A stretch of DNA of 64,000 nucleotides from Manduca sexta. Taxonomy: Eukaryota > Arthropoda > Insecta > Lepidoptera > Sphingidae. The DNA lies in assembly GCF_014839805.1 (NCBI RefSeq), contig NC_051118.1, forward strand, positions 8,982,391-9,046,390. The letters are read 5' to 3'. The notes beneath the pieces were generated by a model. It ran no database searches and was not told the DNA's origin. It was given only the letters and a program-made list of their open reading frames with translations. Position numbers and translations under genes: made by a program. Below are positions 48,601 through 60,300 of the stretch, one piece after another (within the stretch, counting starts at the first letter, position 1; the number at the start of each line of letters is the position of its first letter).

Positions 48601-51600
48601 GTTCCTTCACTCTCATAGTCCGGTGAGACGGCGATCCGACGTGACCGGAGAGAGATCAGGCGCAGGACCAAGTTCCTGACTCCGAGCTGCGACTGAGTAA
48701 TTTTTAAGAAGGAAAAACCCAGTCACAATTATTCTGGCCCGACCCGGGATTCGAACCCAGGACCTCAGCGCGGTAGTCGTACTTGTACCGTGTACAATTA
48801 TAATTACGCCACCGAGCCAGTCAAAATCAATCCTTTCCGAAATATTCACTTTTCGCCATTGCGACGTGCTACATTATGGAGTAGTTTATGTTATGCGTTT
48901 ATATTGAGCAGTAAGGGGGAAAAAAAGCGGCGATAGCCTAGTTGGGTGTGGAACGGACTGCCGAGACGAATGTCCGCAGGTTCCAATCCCACACACCTCT
49001 GACTTTTCTGACTCATGGTAAAACATGTTGCACTATGTTTTTTTTGTTACACCCATTTGCATTTCCAATGTATACCTACACAATATGTTTAACAAATAAA
49101 TGCATCTTGTATTTTGTATTTCTTCTAAAAAGAATATGTATGTATTCTTAATGAATTATTGCTTGCTTTGACTTTGAAGAAAAACATCGTGAGGTAACCT
49201 GCACACCTGAGTTCTCTATAGGAATTTTGAGGGTGTGGAATCTACCAATCCTCACTAGGCCAGCGTGGTGGAGTAAGGCCTAATCCCTCTCAGTAGTAGA
49301 GGAGACCCGTGCAAACAGTGGGCTAGTATATAATACAGGGCTGATATTATTATTATTATATTCTTACTCATACTAAAATATTTTTTTCCCAAATGACTCA
49401 CACAAGTTTTTATTTCTAAGTACACAAATAGGGTAAAGTATTTCTCATAGGGTGAGTGTGCCCAGCATTGGGACAGTGTAGGGACAGTGTAGTGAGTGTA
49501 GTGCGTGCAGTACAGACCCGCCGGGGCGCGGGCGAGCTGCCGGCGCTGTCGAGCTCGGCGCCGCCCGGCGCGATGTCCGCCAGGCTCTCGCGCCCCGCCG
49601 CCGCGCCTGCGCACAGTACAGCACATAACGCTAGGGGCACTACAAACATTACTCTATATCATGTCGAACATCATTATGATCGTTGGAGGTGTACTGTTAC
49701 AAATAGACGGTGGTAGGCCAGTTGATTGATATACAGGGTGAACTTTAAATAGAAAGCAGTAAGGGCAAGTATCTTATCTAGTTATACAGGGTGAATTTTA
49801 TATAGGGTGTTTAATAAGCAATTTAACTATTATTGAATCAACAATTGAAGTATTTGATCGCGATGTGTGTACGCACCGGCCTCGACCCAGCTGTGTCGGT
49901 GCAGCGCGGCGGCGGCGCCGGGCGCGGCGTAGTGCGCAGGCGCAGACACCCGCGCCGCCTCCACGCCGGCCGCCACCATGCACTCGCCCACCGCCATCTA
50001 AACACATTCACAATACATTTAGTCCACATGCAAACTCCAACGAATCATGACTCAATCAATAAAATATTTTACTATGTTCGATTTGATAAATATTCTATAC
50101 GTAATAGCAAATAATACAAAAAAAACATTCTGTGAAATCAGCAATAACATTGGTAAGGAATACGGCAACAATTTATATTCCAAATATTACAATGTGTGCG
50201 GTACTGCGGATAACGCGCTGACCCTTTCTTTCACGTGCATCGTATACCTGATGACGTCACTAGATACCATTGCTTCTTTTTTTCATGTTTTTAACGATTA
50301 GCCTTTCCATCAGATTTAGCAAGCTTTATATTGTTATTGATTTTTTAACAAATTTTGTTGTTACTTTTTGTGTTAGATGTTTAATTACAGAATTTTAAGA
50401 AAGAAATTAAGTAATATGACCCATTATTAAAGTATAGTAAGACTGTCTATTCACCTGATCGATCATGAGGTAGGGCACCTTGGAAGGCATCTTGGAAGGC
50501 GACAGGTGGTCGTAGCTCTCTTGCAACGGAGGGAGCAAGTGAGGACACTCCTCACGACGCGCTTCTACAATCTGGAAACAAAATATAAATATCTTTATAT
50601 CACCTTTCAACATTTGTAGCCTTCTAAACATGGATAGCAAAAAAACAAAAAAGTAATAGGTATGAAATATTCACTACATTTAAATCATCTCACTTATTAC
50701 AATTTCGTGTTATATGCAACATGTTACATAAGTATGTATAGTTATGTTTAAAATTTTACAAAGGGTCCTTCGAGCCGGACCTCACTTTGTTATACATTTT
50801 ATAAAACAGTAATAAATAGTAACCCAAACTTAATGGATCTTTAATTATTCATCTAGACGAATTCTATATTGTTATAAGTTTAACTTTTAATTTATTTTGC
50901 AAATTGGAATGCTCTTATAACCATATATTGTTGTTGAAACAAACTCTTTAGAGCTTGATTATTAAGATCTTATTTAAACTAGCAACTTCTTTTAGCAATA
51001 ATTATTCAAGAGCCTCTAGAGCCTAAATGCACTGCATTTGTGGTAATAATTCTATAGACATGCGACTTGCCAAAGTCTTGAATGCTACAAAATTTACACA
51101 AACCAGCTTTCCGTGATAGTTTATTTCAACTTTATAAGTTTTCTTGAAAATCCATAAAAAAAATGATAAAGTTGCACTTAAAAATAATCCAATCCAATCC
51201 AAGTTCTCTTAATATCCATTCCTCGCGTTTGTTTAGTTAATCCCAATCGTTCCAATCCAAAATAAACTGTATTCGTTACACATTACAGTACAATATTATT
51301 ATTGAATGATTGGTATTAATGTGTATACGTACCTTGTTGAGGTAGTCGGCGAGTCTCGGCAGGGTCATGACGTGCGGCACGAGGGAGGCCAGCGCGATGC
51401 TGATGGCTTGCAGCTGGCACTGCTGAGACACCGACAGCACCGGGTTCGACAGACCGGACTGCTGGATGCTGGTGGGGGAATACAGCATCGTTGCGGATAT
51501 ACAATCATCAAAAACCATACGCACCATACACATACATAACGGATAGCATATTAAACATTTTATAAATTGTGAATCTAGTGGCAGTAAGTGTGTATTGTCC

Positions 51601-54246
51601 AATGACTAAATATAAAGAGGACAGGCCTCAAAAGTTAGCTATATGAATAAGTTATATTTATGTTAGGGAAATCGACGCAGAATTGTCAATATATATGTCT
51701 ATCTCTTTTACTCAAAGCTTATTTGGAACGCAACAAAAAAGACAAAAATAATTGCTTTCTTCGCATATGGCACTATTTCGTTTACTTCAACACACTGGGA
51801 CCGCCTTGCGGCAGAAACGCCATTTTATGCTGGCCAGTCGGCAAGTACATGTAGTGTCAGACGATGTAAACAAATCTTCATAAATATTGAATTTAAAGTA
51901 ATATAATCATATTCTCAATTGTTCAGTGTGTTTATTAGTGTATTTGTTAAGTTTCGAAAATGACTCAGTGTTGTGTGAAAGGATGCAAATCGAATTCACG
52001 CAAGAAAGACCCCGAAATATATTTTCATAGGTTAGTAACTGTTTTTACCGAAAATTAGCAAATATCTTTGTATAATTACTTTTGGATGTGTTTTTATCAA
52101 TTAAAATGATATGTGGATCTGGTTTGTTAAGCTTTGGACCCTTTTAGGCGTGATTTATACACATTAAAATCATTATGTTTGTTTACACACGAGCTTAGGG
52201 ATGGGTGGGTGGATTTGTTTAGAAATTATTGATATCGATATTTTAACAGACGCCCGTTTATCAGTTACGGTTTTTGTCTTTGAAAGAATGTTAGAGCACA
52301 CATCAATATTGTATTATTCAGAAGGACAAACTAAGTGAAATTAGAATATTTTTTAAGATAACCAAAAATTTAAAACCAAGGCAAAATGAATTGAGAATAT
52401 TGAGCGACGTGATTGGAATCCTACACCAAATACATATTTCTTTACATTTTGAGAAGATATGCATAAACCACACGTTTAATTAACGCGAGTAAAGATAACT
52501 GTTTTCCAACAATATTCCCGATAAGTAAAATAGTAATGATTATTATACTTCACCTAATAGTAATATTACTTTAATATATTGCTATGAATAAAATTAGAAT
52601 TGTTACATAAAAGAATAGATAAACATAAAAGAAACAACATAAAGATGAAATGTAAGATATATTTTTACAATTGGCGGTCTTATGTTTCGAGCAACCTTTG
52701 CATGCACGGAAATAGATACATAATCATATTGTTGTTATTGCAATTTTGCAAATAATTATTATAATTGATTATCTTAACTACCATTTTTACGGTCATTGAT
52801 TTTAGTTTGCTGAACCATAGTTATGTTTCTCGATCAAAGAGCATAATAATAAAATAAAATAAAACCAACCAAATAATTGCTGGCTACGCTATCTTATTCC
52901 ATTTATCATGTATTAAATAAATATCTTAATCTGTAACTTAAATTTTTAGCAAGGAATAGTGCAACATACAAATATAGATCAAACACAACTGGATGTTTGT
53001 CACAACGGGTACTGCTTTGTTTAACAATTGTTACTTATAAATCAGTTTCAGTTTGTTTGTTTACATTATGATTTGTTATATTTATATTATGGTAGTTCCT
53101 AACCCCTTTCGTATTTGATCTTTTTGGGGCTTGTTTGTCTCTCTTAATTCTTCGATGTCGATACAAAATTTTCGGTACTAGCATATCACTATTGTAAGGG
53201 GCGGAGTCGGCACCATTTTGTTCATGAAATGTGCCGCATGTCACGTGACCATATTACCCATCCTCTATACTTCTTTTATCATTGGTATTGTCTCATGATG
53301 TCTAACTTTACCCTACCTGAGCTTCAAACCCGAGATATAGATCCAGAATAGTTCCGCGTAACCAATATAATTAACGTACACAGTCCATTCCCTCTCCCTT
53401 CCCCTCCTCCCAATCCCACTCTCCTTTACCCCTTCTTCCCCATCTTCCCTGTGCCCCTGCTGTCGTTAAGCCGGGGGAATCCAGTATCCCATTCGCAGGA
53501 TTCCTCCGGTGTAGATAGCAGGGAAACTTAAAAAAAAAACCAACACAGTCCACCTGCATATTATGATAAAAGTCTTAGACGCTTTCGAGTCTGCCCGGTT
53601 GGCAGAACTTGACCACAAACGCGAACATCGCAAAACAAGCTCAAAGGTCTCCTACAACTGCACTTATAACCTTACAAGACAACCATATTGCATCACATGG
53701 ACTTTCAAGACAAAAATCGGATTCTCCAGCCACATCCGATCTCATAAAAAGCGGCGATAGCCTAGTTGTATGCGGAACGGACTACCAAGACGAATGTCCA
53801 CCGGTTCAAATCCCACACACCTCTGACTTTTCTGACTCATGGTAAAACATGTTGCACTATGTTTTTTTTGTTACACCCATTTGCATTTCCAATGTATACT
53901 GACCTACACAATATGTTTAACAAATAAATGCATCTTGTATTTTGTATTTCTTTGACACACCTCTGACTTTTTTAAAATCATGTGTGTATTCTTTGTGAAT
54001 TTATCGTTCGCTTTAACGGTGAAGGAAAACATCGTGAGGAAACCTGCACATCTGAGAAGTTCTCTATAGGAATTTGGAAGGTGTGTGAAGTCTACCAATC
54101 CGCACTAGGCCAGCGTGGTGGACTAAGGTCTAATCCTTCTCAGTAGTAGAGGAGGCCCGTGCTCAGCAGTGGGCAAGTATATAATACAGGGCTGATATTA
54201 TTATTATATTTTATCCGATCTCATATAAGAAGACAGTCGTGGAGGA

Positions 54247-54321
<75 letters not shown>

Positions 54322-57300
54322 GATAAAAGTACACTCACGCGAGCACGAGCTGCAGTATGTCGGCGACGGTCTCCTCGCAGCAGACCTCGATGCACAGCAG
54401 CGCGACCGTCGTGTAGATCGCCTCGATGTTCTCCAGCGTGTTCGACTCCAGCTGGAGACCTGGAGGAGTTCAGGATTATTATACCAGTATACAGGGTGGA
54501 TTTTTGAGATGGGGCAGTAAGGGCTATCCTTACCGCTGTACTTACAAGAAAGTTTTCTTAAGCTGTGTATTGTGGTGAAACATTTTTGCAATATTTAACC
54601 AAAACAAATGTCTAATGGTTCCACAAACTTGACCCTTATAAGCAACTGAATCGATTGGCATAAAAAAAAATTGTTTTGACTATCGGTGAATGCAAATTTT
54701 ATTGTCTTCAAAAATGATGAACAGTCTCCTGAGAAAGCTTTCTTTTAGCTGCAATGGTTAAGCTGCCTTTACTGTCCCGTCTCAAAAATCACCCTGTATA
54801 CTGGTTCAGTGGATACTGATCTTTACTACTGAGTGATTTCTTATGTTTACGCGAAGATATTAAAATATTTTTTTAAATTGTATCGCGGGCTTTTATATTA
54901 TAATATTCTCCCGCCAATTGGAAGACTTTACAGCCTTCATGGTCGCGGGTATACAACATAGATTGCAAATGTGGCCTCTATTATTTCGGCAAAGTCTTCG
55001 AAACGTCGAGAGACAATTATTATATAAAACCACGATAAATTATAATAAAATAATTTTAATACTATTTGGAGTGTTTAGTTAGTCCATCAGGCTTGCGTGG
55101 TGTAGGTTGGCAGATTAAAAATAATTTTAAATCAAAATCCTTGTTTTTCGGGGTAAACTATGCCTTATAACTCCATTCCAGGGCACTGTTCGTGTGTTAA
55201 ATTTTATCAAAATCCGTACAGCAATTTATACGTTTACTACTAACATGTTTACTTATTAGTTCAACATTTTATTAGACAGACATGATGGATTGTTTGAACC
55301 GTGTCGAGCAGTTAGATAGGATACAATATGGGGCTTGATTATTAGAGAAATATAGTCTTTATACCTTCATACAGAGAGCTGAAGATGGTGTATCCGTGCT
55401 TGCTGATGAATATCACGTCCTGCCGCGAGCACTTCTCCACGGTCAGGCCCAGCTCCGCGTAGTCCACGCTGGAATCAATAAGGGTTAATATTGATTATCA
55501 AAATTATTTATTTTAATTACATTATTATTGTATGCTTGGTTAGGGGGGCTAGATGTAGTACTTATATAATTCACCAATAAATTAATTATATCAAGACTTA
55601 CATCATAATTTATCTAAACTTATATCTAAATTTATACTTAAATTTACAATTAAAACCTATATGTACAAAGTTTAATTTACAATAATAATTACCAATGTAA
55701 AGTATTTTAAGTAATAACTGCATTGTATAAATGATATACAATGCAGTTATTATATTCGATCTTGATTTTTATATTCGATATCGAATGGGTGACGTAGTTG
55801 TCCTACCGGCTGATCGGTCGCCGTGCGGCTCCCGACCTTGCTCGCCGCTCTGAGCGACAGACGGCGCGGCGCGAGCGCATGCTTTCGGAGCGAACAACGA
55901 GTAGTGTGCGCTAAATTGGTTTCGACGCGAGACGCTTGATGTTTTCGCTTACTATATCTGTTATTTTAGCTGCCGGGGAACGCTTTGGTCGCTACACCTA
56001 CACCTACACCTACACTAATGTACTCACGTGGGCTGCGCGAGTCGCGGCGCGTTGTGCCTCCTGTCCAGCAGCGTGTGCAGCACGCGCTGCAGCAGCACGC
56101 GCGCGCCCGCCGGCGCCGCGCCCGCGCGCACCAGCGCCTCCAGGAACGCGCCGGGGAACGCTTTGGTCGCTCCACCTACACCTACACCTACACTAATGTA
56201 CTCACGTGGGCTGCGCGAGTCGCGGCGCGTTGTGCCTCCTGTCCAGCAGCGTGTGCAGCACGCGCTGCAGCAGCACGCGCGCGCCCGCCGGCGCCGCGCC
56301 CGCGCGCACCAGCGCCTCCAGGAACGCGCCGGGGAACGCTTTGGTCGCTCCACCTACACCTACACCTACACTAATGTACTCACGTGGGCTGCGCGAGTCG
56401 CGGCGCGTTGTGCCTCCTGTCCAGCAGCGTGTGCAGCACGCGCTGCAGCAGCACGCGCGCCCGCCGGCGCCGCGCCCGCGCGCACCAGCGCCTCCAGGAA
56501 CGCGCCGGGGAACGCTTTGGTCGCTCCACCTACACCTACACCTACACTAATGTACTCACGTGGGCTGCGCGAGTCGCGGCGCGTTGTGCCTCCTGTCCAG
56601 CAGCGTGTGCAGCACGCGCTGCAGCAGCACGCGCGCGCCCGCCGGCGCCGCGCCCGCGCGCACCAGCGCCTCCAGGAACGCGCCGGGGAACGCTTTGGTC
56701 GCTCCACCTACACCTACACCTACACTAATGTACTCACGTGGGCTGCGCGAGTCGCGGCGCGTTGTGCCTCCTGTCCAGCAGCGTGTGCAGCACGCGCTGC
56801 AGCAGCATCGCGCGCGCCCGCCGGCGCCGCGCCTGCGCGCACCAGCGCCTCCAGGAACGCGCCGGGGAACGCTTTGGTCGCTCCACCCACACCTACACCT
56901 ACACTAATGTACTCACGTGGGCTGCGCGAGTCGCGGCGCGTTGTGCCTCCTGTCCAGCAGCGTGTGCAGCACGCGCTGCAGCAGCACGCGTGCGCCTGCC
57001 GGCGCTGCGCCCGCGCGCACCAGCGCCTCCAGGAACGCGCCGGGGAACGCTTTGGTCGCTCCACCTACACCTACACCTACACTAATGTACTCACGTGGGC
57101 TGCGCGAGTCGCGGCGCGTTGTGCCTCCTGTCCAGCAGCGTGTGCAGCACGCGCTGCAGCAGCACGCGCGCCCGCCGGCGCCGCGCCCGCGCGCACCAGC
57201 GCCTCCAGGAACGCGCCGGGGAACGCTTTGGTCGCTCCACCTACACCTACACCTACACTAATGTACTCACGTGGGCTGCGCGAGTCGCGGCGCGTTGTGC

Positions 57301-60300
57301 CTCCTGTCCAGCAGCGTGTGCAGCACGCGCTGCAGCAGCACGCGCGCGCCCGCCGGCGCCGCGCCCGCGCGCACCAGCGCCTCCAGGAACGCGCGCCGGG
57401 GAACGCTTTGGTCGCTCCACCTACACCTACACCTACACTAATGTACTCACGTGGGCTGCGCGAGTCGCGGCGCGTTGTGCCTCCTGTCCAGCAGCGTGTG
57501 CAGCACGCGCTGCAGCAGTACGCGCGCCTGCCGGCGCCGCGCCCGCGCGCACCAGCGCCTCCAGGAACGCGCCGGGGAACGCTTTGGTCGCTCCACCTAC
57601 ACCTACACCTACACTAATGTACTCACGTGGGCTGCGCGAGTCGCGGCGCGTTGTGCCTCCTGTCCAGCAGCGTGTGCAGCACGCGCTGCAGCAGCACGCG
57701 CGCGCCCGCCGGCGCCGCGCCCGCGCGCACCAGCGCCTCCAGGAACGCGCCGGGGAACGCTTTGGTCGCTCCACCTACACCTACACCTACACTAATGTAC
57801 TCACGTGGGCTGCGCGAGTCGCGGCGCGTTGTGCCTCCTGTCCAGCAGCGTGTGCAGCACGCGCTGCAGCAGCACGCGCGCGCCCGCCGGCGCCGCGCCC
57901 GCGCGCACCAGCGCCTCCAGGAACGCGCCGGGGAACGCTTTGGTCGCTCCACCTACACCTACACCTACACTAATGTACTCACGTGGGCTGCGCGAGTCGC
58001 GGCGCGTTGTGCCTCCTGTCCAGCAGCGTGTGCAGCACGCGCTGCAGCAGCACGCGCGCCCGCCGGCGCCGCGCCCGCGCGCACCAGCGCCTCCAGGAAC
58101 GCGCCGGGGAACGCTTTGGTCGCTCCACCTACACCTACACCTACACTAATGTACTCACGTGGGCTGCGCGAGTCGCGGCGCGTTGTGCCTCCTGTCCAGC
58201 AGCGTGTGCAGCACGCGCTGCAGCAGCACGCGCGCGCCCGCCGGCGCCGCGCCCGCGCGCACCAGCGCCTCCAGGAACGCGCCGGGGAACGCTTTGGTCG
58301 CTCCACCTACACCTACACCTACACTAATGTACTCACGTGGGCTGCGCGAGTCGCGGCGCGTTGTGCCTCCTGTCCAGCAGCGTGTGCAGCACGCGCTGCA
58401 GCAGCACGCGCGCCCGCCGGCGCCGCGCCCGCGCGCACCAGCGCCTCCAGGAACGCGCCGGGGAACGCTTTGGTCGCTCCACCTACACCTACACCTACAC
58501 TAATGTACTCACGTGGGCTGCGCGAGTCGCGGCGCGTTGTGCCTCCTGTCCAGCAGCGTGTGCAGCACGCGCTGCAGCAGCACGCGCGCGCCCGCCGGCG
58601 CCGCGCCCGCGCGCACCAGCGCCTCCAGGAACGCGCCGGGGAACGCTTTGGACAGCTCCACCGTGCGGTACGTCGCTCCCACCTACAAACAAACCATTTT
58701 CATTCCTATTAACTAACCCTGAGCATCAATTCAACTAACCCTGAGCATCAATTCAAATACCCTTCTTTTTTTTCGCGGGGAAAAACGCGTTGTCGCTACC
58801 ACCACTTGGAGGGTCAGTGGAATGGTTATGTCGGTTTCACCGGTCTTACGGCCCAATGTCGCCACTCGGGAGTATAACATCCTCCGAGCGAGCGTTGGAC
58901 CGAGTCCCTAACCCTTGTATACCCTACACCGGCATACCAACCAAAACCCGCGGTGGCCTTCTTCGGCGCAAACGGGACGGCCCCGGGGTATCTTGTTGCA
59001 CTAAGATAGCTGCTCGGAACCGTCCCAGCGCGATACCGCATTGCGGCACCTCTCTAATTGAAGGGGGCTAAGATGCTAAATGACTCCTTTGGAGTCTACG
59101 ACATCGGAAGACCTATCCGCATTGTCGACCACCTCATAGTCGCTGTAGTCGAGCGAGAAGCCAATTCAAATACCCCTGAGCATGAATTCAACTAAGCCTA
59201 AGCATCGATTCAACTACACTTGAGCATCGATTCAACTAAGCCTAAGCATTGATTCAACTACCCCTGAGTATGGATTCAACTACACTTGAGCATCGATTCA
59301 ACTACCCCTGAGTATGGATTCAACTAAGTCTGAGCATCGATTCAACTACCCCGATTCAACTAATTTTGAGCAACAGATTAACTAACCTTGAGCAGCGATT
59401 TGAGCAGTATGCTCTGTAGCATAGTATCGGCCCGTGTCGGCTTGCCGCCGCGCTGCGTGTTCGGTATCTTGTTCACGATGAACATCATGATGTCTATCTT
59501 CTGGAAGTCGGGCAGATGGTCCGCGAACTCACCCAGCGCATTGATAAGGGCTTCCTGGTACAGCTTCTCATCGGTTTCTTTCTGTTGGTGGGAGTTGGAT
59601 TGAATAAGTTGTTACATGAGCAGGCGTTAACAGACCAGCGACTCCTTCGTTCCAATAGTACATTGGAATTAAATAATTTACCTCAGAGTCCCTCGCGACT
59701 GATGTCCGCAAGTTTGTCAATAGATTGTTAATAATTTCCAGCACAGATGGACCTGTCGACAAAATACATATTTAACCAAACAAGAATAAACACTTCGCGT
59801 GTGTGCGCGTACCGACGGTGTCGCCGGCGGCGATGGGTACGATGCTGGTGAGCACGGCGGCGCGGGCGGCGCGGGCGCAGAGTATATAGTGTGTGTGCGC
59901 GTACCGACGGTGTCGCCGGCGGCGATGGGTACGATGCTGGTGAGCACGGCGGCGCGGGCGGCGCGGGCGCAGAGTATATAGTGTGTGTGCGCGTACCGAC
60001 GGTGTCGCCGGCGGCGATGGGTACGATGCTGGTGAGCACGGCGGCGCGGGCGGCGCGGGCGCAGAGTATATAGTGTGTGTGCGCGTACCGACGGTGTCGC
60101 CGGCGGCGATGGGTACGATGCTGGTGAGCACGGCGGCGCGGGCGGCGCGGGCGCAGAGTATATAGTGTGTGTGCGCGTACCGACGGTGTCGCCGGCGGCG
60201 ATGGGTACGATGCTGGTGAGCACGGCGGCGCGGGCGGCGCGGGCGCAGAGTATATAGTGTGTGTGCGCGTACCGACGGTGTCGCCGGCGGCGATGGGTAC

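Noticed and set aside
56028..58738. Plus-strand frames of 292-529 codons in array B
   Set aside because: Antisense shadows of the GC-rich EFR3 exon repeats; composition is Arg/Ala/Pro-rich and periodic.
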